Shown piece by piece: positions 10,201-18,253 of a stretch of 64,000 nucleotides of DNA. How positions within the stretch are numbered: the first letter of the stretch is position 1; every line of letters starts with the position of its first letter. Both the position numbers and the translations under genes were made by a program. The notes under the pieces were generated by a model that was given only the letters and a program-made list of their open reading frames with translations, ran no database searches and was not told the origin of the DNA. The stretch spans positions 34,306 to 98,305 of the forward strand of contig JAPOWH010000004.1 of NCBI GenBank assembly GCA_026707735.1, read 5' to 3'. The DNA is from Gammaproteobacteria bacterium (GTDB taxonomy: Bacteria > Pseudomonadota > Gammaproteobacteria > Pseudomonadales > Azotimanducaceae).

Positions 10201-10422
10201 ACCGGCAATGCCAATGTGGTGGTGTGGCGAACCGTCTTGGAGCGATATCGCGCGGAGATTCTGCAGAGTCAGCTCATTCGCATCAAGGGCGTGATTCAAC
10301 GTGAAGGCGAGGTCATACACATCGTTGCTGGTCAAGTAGTCGATTTCAGCGAAAGATTGAAAGCGCTTGCAGATCGGCAGGACAGCAACGGGAACATCGT
10401 GAGCGCTCGAAACTTTCACTAG
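7246..10422 (+). CDS. dnaE2: DnaE2, error-prone DNA polymerase III alpha subunit
   Basis: A 1058-residue C-family polymerase, the normal length for DnaE2. In order: an N-terminal PHP domain opening with ELHCKSNFSFLHGASHPEEL (about residues 12-31), a polymerase core with the catalytic aspartates in PDIDVDFEHERREEV (about 383-397), helix-hairpin-helix elements, and a C-terminal OB-fold (about 960-1000, VQVAGLVTCRQRPGTSSG). It extends primers across DNA lesions with ImuA and ImuB. The start chosen is ATG at 7246, preceded by GGGAGGG at 7228-7234; the open frame upstream to 6994 is inside imuB. Together with imuA and imuB it makes a complete mutasome cassette without an attached lexA2 gene. Confidence 0.95.
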   Translation: MAISPNSDSVPFAELHCKSNFSFLHGASHPEELVRRAKELGYEAIAITDECSLAGIVKAHVESEKVGIKLIVGAEFNISARDGDELLKIVLLAPTRKAYAQLSALITKGRRRKPKGEYELNVSDLGISTADCLALWMPGNLPIDRLEVQGRELQTSLPRLWLALELLLSDRDLDQAANVLTLSMQLGLPIVASNDIHMHISERKPLQDTLTAVRLGTTVGQLGTDAFPNAERHLRTYEALRKLYAEEILEESAKIAKECEFSLNSLRYEYPAELVPEGATPIEHLRSLTYEGAACRWPKGIPEEVEGLIEKELALIAELKYEYYFLTVHDIVRFARSRKILCQGRGSAANSAVCYCLFVTEVDPDRVHLLFERFVSKERHEPPDIDVDFEHERREEVIQFIYDKYTRERAALAATLVTYRPRSAIRDVGKALDLDPDLVDMLAKSMSWWDSKDQFNQRLQSCGVDPQSRTIQLFVALVSEIIGFPRHLSQHVGGFVISKGPLSELVPVENAAMEDRTVIQWDKDDLEAMCLLKVDVLGLGMLTAIRKALDLVNDFRGLSGEARLAVPNLPAEDPATYQMLQKADSVGVFQVESRAQMSMLPRLRPECFYDLVIEVAIVRPGPIQGNMVHPYLLRRQGKEAVTYSNDEVRKVLERTLGIPIFQEQVIELAMVAAGFSAGEADQLRRSMAAWKRRGGLEKYHRKLVDGMLERGHPREFAERIFEQIKGFGEYGFPESHAASFALLVYISAWLKRHEPTAFYCGLLNSLPMGFYSPAQLTQDAMRHGVEIRGADVQKSGWDYRLEPPAQSIQGYDQPQGALRVGMRQIKGLGEEVGNRIAESQPYKDIDDLARRAALNDQELTFLARAGALQTISGNRFQAHWDAAGVDRPTDLWKASKVVVPYQTDVVLPEPTVGESVFLDFSYLDLTLGDHPLKIMRGEAQFRHCMKAEDLISTHPGRFVQVAGLVTCRQRPGTSSGVVFLTLEDETGNANVVVWRTVLERYRAEILQSQLIRIKGVIQREGEVIHIVAGQVVDFSERLKALADRQDSNGNIVSARNFH

Positions 10423-10579
10423 CACAAAAAATCGAACAAGAGAGACACCCAGTACTCACTCGTGAATCCATGCTGTCAATATCACACTGGCTACCTACAA
10501 CGTTTTTAGTACCTATGACACCTCACAACTCAACATCACCGAACCATCAGATCTCGCGGGATTGCACTAGATGCTGTAT

Positions 10580-12451
10580 TCACAAATCACGCCACCTCTC
10601 CACTTGTTCCGCATGCTCTTCAGTCAGGTACGATCTAACTTCCTCCAATTGTGACATTGAAAGTACCGAGTCGTATCTACTGTTCCAGATCAAGCCCTTA
10701 GCCGCATTGGATTGAAGTTGTTTTGAAGCAAGCGACTCGATAGACTCGAATAGTTGCAGCGTATCGTGGTCTGCCCAACGTCTAACGATATCGTAGTAGA
10801 ACGAGTCGCGGTCATCTTCAGGCAATTGTTCCGCCAATTCCAAAGCCTGCAGAGGCTTGCCTGTGCGAACTAGAGCTTCTCCAATCCAAATTGACGCTAG
10901 TTGCTTTGATGTTTCGCGCACTTTTGGTAGCAGCTCAATAGCCTTGTCAAGGTCTGATCGAGTCAATTCTAAAATCACCCAGACCTCGGACCCTGAACTG
11001 TACGTTTGTGGGAGCGGCTGTTTCAATGCGATTTCAAATGCGCGCTGGGGATCGACAGAAACTAGACCTCGCAAGGTTGTTTCCATCATGTCGGTATATC
11101 TCACCCACTCCTCCGAGTTTTGGGAAAGGAGCCAATCAAGAGCTGCATTTGGATCTATCCTTGACCATTCGCCTATTACACTTCGAACTACAGACGTCAT
11201 GTCGAATCCGGCGTTTCCCCATTCTTGAATTAACCGAAGAGACTCTTGTGGAGAGTCTTTTATCAGCTTTGTAGCCACTCCTTCCATTGCAATCAGCTGA
11301 ACTGGCTTGGAATAATTGCTCAATAGTGTCGGTATTTCATTCGGACTTGAACTCGTCCATTGGTTCACAATGGCCCACACGACATAGTTCATCGATGAAC
11401 TATTGCCCAGCTGATCGACAGCTTTAAGGGCTGCCGCCGGGTCCGTGTTTGCCCAAGTCAGTGCGATGGAGCGTAGGAGATTCTGCTGGGAATCCTCATC
11501 TAGTGTTGTGGCGTACTCGAATGCAGCGACAACGTCTGACTGAGCCACTGCATTCACGACGCGATTTCGGATTTGGGTGTGGTCGTCGACATCCTCAGTC
11601 AGACTGTCTGCTATCGCCTTCAGCACTTCGATGCCGTCTTGGGCTGCCCATTCCACAGCAATGCGCACGAACGCGTCGATTCGAAACTGGTTTTGCAGCC
11701 CGTCATTGACCAACGTGTTCCAAGCCACTTGCGGCTCATCGATGAGTCCCAACGCACGTTCCTCGGCAAGCACTGCCAAACCAAAGCTCTCACCGCCAAG
11801 TCGCTTGGCAATGTCGCGCCGGACCGCATCCGAAAGATCTTCGCGCGAAGAGAGCAGCGTGCGCATGATGTGGTTTTTGGATCGACCTTCCAAAGCTGAT
11901 GCGTTGTCCAACGCTTGATCCAACGACAAGATGGACCACTCGTGGAAGAGGGTTGCCAGCAACACGTCTTGTTGGTGTAGAGGAAGTGTCCTGGTCTTGG
12001 AGAGTGCCGCGTGAGGATTGAGGGACGCAAAGCGGCGAACGACAGCCGACTGAAATGCTTCACGGCGACTAGTGCCCGCTATAGAAACCGACGTCTCGAG
12101 CAAATCGGCTAGAACAGCTTCGTCCGCGTCGGCTATGAGTGAATACAGCCGGGCAACGTGATTGAAGTCGGTCGGATTATTGATGATTTGCTCGATTTGA
12201 GCGGAAAATTGAATGTCCGAGTCTGAATTTGAATCGACATTTCCTGAAATGGGCGTGCTGGGGTAAGAATCCTTGGTATTGGAATCTTCAGAGTCGATCA
12301 AACTCCATGTGCTAAGTGCAAGGAAAATCCAGCAGGCACCGATTGAAAGGCCAACTCCCGACAGAAGCCCTACGGTCAGCCACAGAAGTGTGTTTTTCTT
12401 TTGCGCACCACGTGATTGCATTGCAGAATCCATTGAGGTGAACCATTGCAA
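10580..12451 (-). CDS. Membrane-anchored helical-repeat protein, unknown function
   Basis: A protein of up to 623 residues with one transmembrane segment near residues 22-48 and a long, probably periplasmic, alpha-helical region. Several units repeat a pattern W-x(3)-D-P-x(2)-A-L or close variants: WANTDPAAAL, WSRIDPNAAL, WADHDTLQLF, FASLNPHAAL, WSILSLDQAL. These suggest a solenoid of about 30-40-residue units, as in TPR/HEAT-like scaffolds. The start is uncertain: TTG at 12451 follows GGTGGTGAG, while ATG at 12433 lacks a clear site. The gene stands alone, with dnaE2 converging on it. No enzyme motif is visible; a role as a protein-binding scaffold is inference. Confidence 0.7.
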   Translation of the reverse strand: MQWFTSMDSAMQSRGAQKKNTLLWLTVGLLSGVGLSIGACWIFLALSTWSLIDSEDSNTKDSYPSTPISGNVDSNSDSDIQFSAQIEQIINNPTDFNHVARLYSLIADADEAVLADLLETSVSIAGTSRREAFQSAVVRRFASLNPHAALSKTRTLPLHQQDVLLATLFHEWSILSLDQALDNASALEGRSKNHIMRTLLSSREDLSDAVRRDIAKRLGGESFGLAVLAEERALGLIDEPQVAWNTLVNDGLQNQFRIDAFVRIAVEWAAQDGIEVLKAIADSLTEDVDDHTQIRNRVVNAVAQSDVVAAFEYATTLDEDSQQNLLRSIALTWANTDPAAALKAVDQLGNSSSMNYVVWAIVNQWTSSSPNEIPTLLSNYSKPVQLIAMEGVATKLIKDSPQESLRLIQEWGNAGFDMTSVVRSVIGEWSRIDPNAALDWLLSQNSEEWVRYTDMMETTLRGLVSVDPQRAFEIALKQPLPQTYSSGSEVWVILELTRSDLDKAIELLPKVRETSKQLASIWIGEALVRTGKPLQALELAEQLPEDDRDSFYYDIVRRWADHDTLQLFESIESLASKQLQSNAAKGLIWNSRYDSVLSMSQLEEVRSYLTEEHAEQVERWRDL

Positions 12452-12714
12452 TCATACTCACCACCAAGAAGCACTACGGTCGTTGCATCCAAACTGGAAC
12501 ATCCGGAGCGTGCACGCGTGCGGACATTAGCTGCTCAGATCGTGGGTTTTGATCATGCTACAAGACATTTCCAATCATGACAGAATGTCATGGGCACGTA
12601 CTTTGCACTGAACCACGGACTCCACAACCGTGCAATTTGACACCGCATTTTGCGGAGTGCCTGTTCGCCAAGTAGGGGCGCTACAAATTCGTCCGAATTT
12701 GTATGGTTAGCGTC

Positions 12715-13248
12715 TCAAAGTCCAATTCTTGATCTAACTCTGCATCCTCGGAGGAACTGATAAATGATCAACGCCACGCTGACCACATTGCAAAGAACAA
12801 TGGGGGTAACATTTGCCGATGCAACACTGTTGTTTGGGGTCAGTGAGGCAAAGAGCCCAAACAGGTGAAGCAAGACCGCGATAGAGGATACAGTTGCAAG
12901 GGTGAAGTACAGGTTGGCAATGATATTGCTGGCACGACGTGTCATTGACGATTCTGCAGTAGGTGGTTCGGAGAGATCAACGGCAATCTTCGATAGTTTG
13001 CACTTCTCTCGATGTCCTTTTTCAAAGTGATAGGCTATCAGTGCCACGCAGAAGATTTGGCTTGCAAGTATGGTCGCGACATTTACTGAAGTAAACGTAG
13101 TGCCGGCCAAAATTGCAAGTGCGAGTCCTCCCCAATAGAACAGTACAAAGGCACTAAAAAACCAGGCAACTACGTAATAGCCGTACACAATGAATTTGTG
13201 TGTGCGTGGGCTGACCGTCATTTGATTTCGAAGTGCGTCGGGCGGCAT
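12715..13248 (-). CDS. Small multi-pass membrane protein, unknown
   Basis: A 177-residue protein with four hydrophobic segments (about residues 20-45, 50-72, 110-132 and 143-167) arranged as two pairs separated by a hydrophilic, charged loop around residues 75-108. The two halves look similar in layout, and both end in a histidine/arginine-rich stretch (AYHFEKGHRE and IYQFLRGCR), so the protein may be an internal duplication of a two-helix unit. I do not recognise a family. The ATG at 13248 has no strong ribosome binding site. It is probably an inner-membrane protein; function is unknown. Confidence 0.6.
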   Translation of the reverse strand: MPPDALRNQMTVSPRTHKFIVYGYYVVAWFFSAFVLFYWGGLALAILAGTTFTSVNVATILASQIFCVALIAYHFEKGHREKCKLSKIAVDLSEPPTAESSMTRRASNIIANLYFTLATVSSIAVLLHLFGLFASLTPNNSVASANVTPIVLCNVVSVALIIYQFLRGCRVRSRIGL

Positions 13249-13792
13249 GACAACTCAGACTTTCGAACTCAGGAGGAATTATAGAGCGTCAAGTTCTGAA
13301 GCAATCGATTCCAATTGCGTTCTGCAAACGATCTGCTCGACCCCCAAACCACGCTACATTGCGGAATGCTTCTCTTTGTTAACAGACAAGCTTTTCTGCT
13401 GCAAGACACAAGCTGTTTCGTGATTGTCTAGCGCTACTGTGGGTTTGCTCTCATTCCGGTATCGCTCATTTTGGCGAAACCATCGTTGACCACGCGGACT
13501 CATACACCTGCTACTTGGTCGGTCTGTGGAGTGGGACTGACCCAGGCACAATGACTTTGGCGTTGACAACACAAATATTTGATCTAGGAAAAACTGTAGG
13601 TATCTAGAATTAATGATTGAATATAAACGACAAATATAGAATGTTGAAGAGATTCTCCATATTTAGAGAGCTAATCGCATCCGTGAGCACACGCGCGCGG
13701 TTCAGATGCGGATATACAATGCAGTTCAAAATCTTGGTCAACAACTAGCTAGCGTCGCCACTACATGAGCGATACAACACAGGAGAGATATC
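13249..13792. other. Intergenic region, AT-rich upstream of PhyH gene
   Basis: About 540 bases between divergent genes. The part from about 13560 to 13700 is clearly AT-rich and is likely to hold the promoters of the PhyH gene at 13793. A palindrome CAAATATTTG lies near 13572-13581. I see no gene here. Confidence 0.45.
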
Positions 13793-15022
13793 TTGTCTCA
13801 AGAATTGCAATCACTCCACCAACGCTACGAATCTTTTGACCCGACAATAGTCTCGTTCACCAACCCGGCTCACCATTTCTGCTATCTCAATGACCAAAAA
13901 GGCGATTGGTTAGTGACTACAGATGGCACAACTCTTGGAATTCAGGAGTTCGTCGATGATTCTGCAATATGGAGAGTCTCAGGAGATGGATTCAAGCACG
14001 AGAAATCTGGACTGCGGCTTCAGTCCTCTGCTACTGGCCCCGGTTGCACGTGCAATTTAGCCACTTCTGCTGGGTTTGTCGACAAGACCGGATCAATCGG
14101 TCAACCAGCGCACTTCAAAGTCGGACATGGCCCAGAATCTCTTCCATCGGAGTACCTCGCCAGTCTTCGCAAACAAGGTTGGGTATGTTTGACTTGTGTT
14201 CTTCCTGCTGACGTAGTTGATGGATTGCAGCGAGTTGGTTGCGTAGACCGCTACGCCGACCGTCAGCCTGAGCGTACTTCGCCACTTTCTCAAGATGCCT
14301 CGGTTACCAAAGTGACGGTGGAACCTGTTTCACTTTGGTTAACAAGGGAATATATGGGGACCCGGGACATTCGGCTAGGCCATTCACCAGGTGTGTCTGC
14401 GCTTACCAAGGATGATGGCCAAAGAGAAGTACAAGGATGGCATACGGATTTTCCCTACTTGTGGGGGACCGGAGATCGCGTTCCATTACCATCGGGCGAA
14501 CTCGTGCTGGGCATGCAACGAAATGTTTGCGTCTCGGACTTCACAAAAGAGAATGGCGCAACCATGTTCAAGTTAGGAAGCCACAGTTCGATGAAGCCTC
14601 CCCCGGAAGAGTGGGGCTTATCCAAGCACACTTATCGTCGAGGCCACCGTGCAAAATTCGGATTGCCTTATGCGGGAACGGAGTCTGATTTGATCGAAGC
14701 TCCAGCCGGATCCATAGTCCTTTACGATGCCCGTATGTGGCATCGTGCGGGGATGAATTTCACGCCGAATCGTCGTGGTGCAATGATTCAAGCAATCGTA
14801 CCTAGCTTCATTGTTCCGTTCATGGATACAAGCCAGACATTTAAATCTTTCCTGAATAGCGCGGCATGTGGTCAAGTTACCGAGCGAGATCGAATAGAGC
14901 TCGAAAAGTTGATGGTTCACAAGATTGTTGGCCCAGCTGGAGTGTTTGCAATAACCATTGACGATGAATTAACTGAACGAGTGCGTCGTCAGCAGGGCGC
15001 TGCGCGCCCGTCAGCTTACTAG
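13793..15022 (+). CDS. Phytanoyl-CoA dioxygenase-family protein with extra N-terminal domain
   Basis: A 409-residue protein whose C-terminal 280 residues form a PhyH-type Fe(II)/2-oxoglutarate oxygenase. The iron motif HxD is seen in GWHTDFPYLWG (around residue 217), and the distal histidine in RMWHRAGMNF with a following NRRG arginine that would bind 2-oxoglutarate. The first 110 or so residues are not part of the PhyH fold; they include WRVSGDGFKHEKSGLRL and similar short strands suggesting a beta-trefoil or lectin-like domain, which is an inference. The start is TTG at 13793 with an AGGAGAG site at 13781-13787. The gene is monocistronic. Substrate is unknown; PhyH enzymes hydroxylate acyl-CoAs, small alkaloids, quaternary amines and other molecules. 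Confidence 0.82.
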   Translation: MSQELQSLHQRYESFDPTIVSFTNPAHHFCYLNDQKGDWLVTTDGTTLGIQEFVDDSAIWRVSGDGFKHEKSGLRLQSSATGPGCTCNLATSAGFVDKTGSIGQPAHFKVGHGPESLPSEYLASLRKQGWVCLTCVLPADVVDGLQRVGCVDRYADRQPERTSPLSQDASVTKVTVEPVSLWLTREYMGTRDIRLGHSPGVSALTKDDGQREVQGWHTDFPYLWGTGDRVPLPSGELVLGMQRNVCVSDFTKENGATMFKLGSHSSMKPPPEEWGLSKHTYRRGHRAKFGLPYAGTESDLIEAPAGSIVLYDARMWHRAGMNFTPNRRGAMIQAIVPSFIVPFMDTSQTFKSFLNSAACGQVTERDRIELEKLMVHKIVGPAGVFAITIDDELTERVRRQQGAARPSAY

Positions 15023-15494
15023 TCCGAGCAAAACGCTTCTCTGCAAACTCCCGGCGGCCATTCTCAACCAAAAAAAATTTTCTTTTGCACAAAGAGATTT
15101 CACATTGACAAACGGGATGGTAGTTGTATACCGTGTCCAAATTAATTGGCCTGAATTTCCTGGGGCAGCTAGGGCATCAGCAACGAGTGTGAAGAGATTG
15201 ACATCAAGAATTGTTGACAATCGATTGTGTTTGTTGGTTTTTTGTTTGGAAGAATGTAAAATATGTTAAAAATTATCGACTTATATTCAAAGCAATTCGT
15301 TCAAAATATTGAGTGTCCACAGGAATTTGCAGATCGATTGACTGCCAAACAAAATCTTGTGGATTATGTCTAATTCAACACATGCAGCACGTCCCTTGAG
15401 CAGGCTTCTGCGATAATTCTCCTAACGAAATAAAGATTTGTCAAGGATTTCGGTACTGCTAAAGAATCCTATTGGCGCAAATGCAAGGTACATT
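15023..15494. other. Convergent intergenic region with possible orphan promoter
   Basis: A 470-base AT-rich gap between two converging genes. It contains TTGACA (15105-15110), 16 bases, then TATACC (15127-15132) on the plus strand, with no plus-strand gene downstream, and a 12-base palindrome ACAATCGATTGT (15217-15228) followed by a T-rich stretch. No protein-coding frame is supported. A small RNA is possible but unproven. Confidence 0.35.
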
Positions 15495-16271
15495 TTATTC
15501 CTGGATCCACGACGCATCGCGTTTCTCACGAAAGGCCGCCATGCCTTCAGCCGCCTCCTCAGAGCGAAACATCCTTCCGCTCCAAACAGCGGTCTTCTCA
15601 AATCCTTCTTCTCTAGACCATGTTGGAACCTGGCGCACTAGTTTCTTGCACTCAACTACGGCGTTAGGTCCACCTCGATTGATCATGTCGATTTCTTCTT
15701 GCACTGCTGCCTTCAGGTTTTCCTTCGGGACAGCACGGTGAACAAAACCCATCTCGACCGCCTGAGCTCCAGAAAACCGTTCACCGGTAAGAAACAGCTT
15801 CATGGCGTGGTGCGTGCCTAGTTTGGGGATGCACACGACGGATATCACTGCTGGGATTACGCCGATGCGAACTTCACTGAAGCTGAATTTGGCATCTTCG
15901 ACTGCAACGGCAATGTCAGATGCACCTACAAGTCCTAAACCTCCCGCAAAAGCAGGTCCGTTTACTGCCGCTATAACTGGTTTTGCACTATCCATTATTC
16001 GTGTCAATACATCGGGATAGGGCACAGATCGCCTGCCTTCAATTGACGCTCCGGGAGGACTCTTTAAGTCTGCACCCGAGCAGAAGGCCGGTTCAGCCCC
16101 AGTTATTACAACGCACCGAACCAGAGGATCTGCGTTCGCCTCGCCTAAGTGGTCGTATAGTTCAGAGACCAAAGCGGATGACAATGCATTTCGATTTTCA
16201 GGTCTGTTTAGCGTTATCCACGCCGCCCCGTCTTCTATCGAATAAAGTGTTGCTTCTGTCGTTGCCATCAT
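15495..16271 (-). CDS. Enoyl-CoA hydratase/isomerase, probably of the carboxylase pathway
   Basis: A 258-residue crotonase-family protein. Family signs are ITLNRPENRNALS at the N-terminus, the oxyanion-hole segment CSGADLKSPPG, and NGPAFAGGLGLVGASDIAVA followed by FSEVRIGVIPAVIS. It is the last gene of a four-gene minus-strand cluster with a biotin carboxylase, a carboxyltransferase and an HMG-CoA-lyase-like gene, so it most likely hydrates the carboxylated acyl-CoA (as LiuC/AtuE do). The start ATG at 16271 overlaps the upstream stop (ATGATG) and has an AGGAGACGA site. The canonical second catalytic glutamate position in EVRIGVIP is occupied by valine-isoleucine rather than the usual leucine-glycine pattern, so exact substrate is left open. 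Confidence 0.82.
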   Translation of the reverse strand: MMATTEATLYSIEDGAAWITLNRPENRNALSSALVSELYDHLGEANADPLVRCVVITGAEPAFCSGADLKSPPGASIEGRRSVPYPDVLTRIMDSAKPVIAAVNGPAFAGGLGLVGASDIAVAVEDAKFSFSEVRIGVIPAVISVVCIPKLGTHHAMKLFLTGERFSGAQAVEMGFVHRAVPKENLKAAVQEEIDMINRGGPNAVVECKKLVRQVPTWSREEGFEKTAVWSGRMFRSEEAAEGMAAFREKRDASWIQE

Positions 16272-18253
16272 TCGTCTCCTTCAGTTGCACTCATTTCTAT
16301 TAGGACTGCGTCTTTTTCGACTTGATCGCCGACCACGACCCGCACACTCCCAACAACCCCGTCTACTGGTGCCGTAATTCGGTGTTCCATCTTCATAGCT
16401 TCAAGCACTACAAGCAACTGACCCGCGGAAACCGGATCGCCGGCATTGACCTCGGTAGATAGGACCTTGCCCGGCATTGGGGCGGTAAGTCCTCCTTCGA
16501 CCTCCACGGTACCAGTCATAGCAAATCGAGGCAATTCTCTCAAAGCGATATCGCCTGCTGGACCATGGGTAAACCACGTGTCGCCCTCACATGAAACGGC
16601 AAAGTCCATGCGACGATCATTGATTGTCAACTCTACAGATCTTGGAGAAACTGAATGTGTCACAGTTTCGTAGTTGTCTCCACCTACTTTCATTTCAAAG
16701 GATATGGTGGACTTAGCTCGATATTCGAGAGAAACAATAGAGCCGTCATGCTCAAAACTCGCCCTCTCTGGAGGCATATGGGAATTGCGCCAGCCGCTTG
16801 GCACATGAGCCAGTACCGTTGCCTGGTTCCGTCGCCGCTGTTGGGCGGAGATGGCCGCAGCAATGATGGCTTCGTGAACTTCTTTTTTTGACGGTGTGCG
16901 GACTCGCGATGGATTGACTCGTTCGATAAAGTCAGTGGTCGTGTCGCCTGCCAAGAACTCTGGCGTTCGCAAAGCTGCGACTAGAAAATCACGGTTGTTG
17001 CTGATTCCCTGAATGCTTGTGGTCTCCAACGCTCGAGCCAGCTTGGCAATCGCTTCTCGCCGAGTCGCGCCATGAGAAATCACTTTCGCGATCATAGGGT
17101 CGAATTCTGGACTGATTTCGCTCCCGGCCTCCACTCCGGAATCGAATCTCGCAGAGCTTGAGGGTTTCCAAACGCTAAGCGTGCCAGGGGACGGCAGAAA
17201 CTCCTTGGCGGGATTTTCGGCGTAGAGTCGGCCTTCAATTGCGTGTCCGTCTATTGAAAGATCTTTCTGCTGATAGCCCAAGGGCTCTCCTTCGGCAATC
17301 CTTATTTGTTCTCTAACGAGATCAAAGCCCGTGATTTCCTCCGTTACTGGATGCTCGACCTGAAGCCGCGTATTGACTTCCAGAAACCAAAACTCGTTGC
17401 CCGCAACTAGGAACTCTACGGTGCCCGCGGAGGTATAGTTGAGACTGCGTGCTGCGGAAACTGCGGCTTGTCCCATTCTCTCGCGCAATTCGGTGTCGAC
17501 TGCGGGCGAGGGTGCTTCTTCGATGATTTTTTGGTGGCGTCTCTGAATGGAGCATTCTCGTTCAAAGAAATGCACCACATTGCCGTGAAGATCGCCTAGG
17601 ATTTGCATTTCAATATGTCGCGAAGATGTCAGCCAACGCTCAAGAAACACGGTGTCGTCGCCAAACGCGGCTGCAGCCTCACGTCGAGCTCCCTCAATGG
17701 CGCCGGCTAGGTCCGATTCTTGCTCTACGATACGCATACCTCGACCTCCGCCACCGGCTGCAGCCTTGACAAGAACCGGATAGCCCACCTCATTTGCCGC
17801 TGAGACGATGTCGGTATTGTCGGATAGTTGCACAGCTGGAAGCGTCGGCACGTCTGCTTCAATCATCAATTGCTTCGCTGCCAATTTGTCGCCCATTTCT
17901 TGAATGGCATTTGCGGGTGGTCCAATCCAAGTTACTCCCGCGTCGATGACTGCTTTGGCGAATACGGCATTCTCTGAGAGAAATCCATAACCTGGATGGA
18001 CCGCGTCCGCTCCCGACATTCGGATTGCGTTTAAGAGCTTTTCCATGTCGAGGTAGGTATCGGTTGAAGTCTCTCCCTTCAACGCGATAGCAATATCTGC
18101 TTCCCTCACATAGGGAAGGTTGGCGTCGCTATCCGCATAGACGGCAACGGTCGAAATTCCCATGTTCCGTGCCGTTCGGAAGACTCGACTGGCGATTTCC
18201 CCTCTATTCGCGACGAGGATCGTGCGAATAGGTTTAATGGTTACATTCTCCAC
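16268..18253 (-). CDS. Acyl-CoA carboxylase alpha subunit (biotin carboxylase/carrier)
   Basis: A 661-residue protein with an N-terminal biotin carboxylase (IRTILVANRGEIASRVFRTA, the glycine-rich ATP loop KAAAGGGGRGMRIV, and the EVNTRLQVEHPVTEE active-site stretch) and a C-terminal biotinyl domain with the biotinylation motif EAMKMEH about 40 residues from the end. It carboxylates biotin with bicarbonate and ATP and passes CO2 to the carboxyltransferase encoded just upstream. The layout is that of MCC, propionyl-CoA or geranyl-CoA carboxylase alpha chains. The GTG start at 18253 has AAGGAG eight bases upstream and overlaps the upstream gene by 13 bases. Neighbouring hydratase and lyase genes favour methylcrotonyl-CoA or geranyl-CoA carboxylase; liuD is the closest standard name but is not proven. 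Confidence 0.9.
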   Translation of the reverse strand: MENVTIKPIRTILVANRGEIASRVFRTARNMGISTVAVYADSDANLPYVREADIAIALKGETSTDTYLDMEKLLNAIRMSGADAVHPGYGFLSENAVFAKAVIDAGVTWIGPPANAIQEMGDKLAAKQLMIEADVPTLPAVQLSDNTDIVSAANEVGYPVLVKAAAGGGGRGMRIVEQESDLAGAIEGARREAAAAFGDDTVFLERWLTSSRHIEMQILGDLHGNVVHFFERECSIQRRHQKIIEEAPSPAVDTELRERMGQAAVSAARSLNYTSAGTVEFLVAGNEFWFLEVNTRLQVEHPVTEEITGFDLVREQIRIAEGEPLGYQQKDLSIDGHAIEGRLYAENPAKEFLPSPGTLSVWKPSSSARFDSGVEAGSEISPEFDPMIAKVISHGATRREAIAKLARALETTSIQGISNNRDFLVAALRTPEFLAGDTTTDFIERVNPSRVRTPSKKEVHEAIIAAAISAQQRRRNQATVLAHVPSGWRNSHMPPERASFEHDGSIVSLEYRAKSTISFEMKVGGDNYETVTHSVSPRSVELTINDRRMDFAVSCEGDTWFTHGPAGDIALRELPRFAMTGTVEVEGGLTAPMPGKVLSTEVNAGDPVSAGQLLVVLEAMKMEHRITAPVDGVVGSVRVVVGDQVEKDAVLIEMSATEGDE

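Noticed and set aside
13354..13572. Minus-strand open frame of 72 codons
   Set aside because: No ribosome site, low-complexity composition and no family resemblance.
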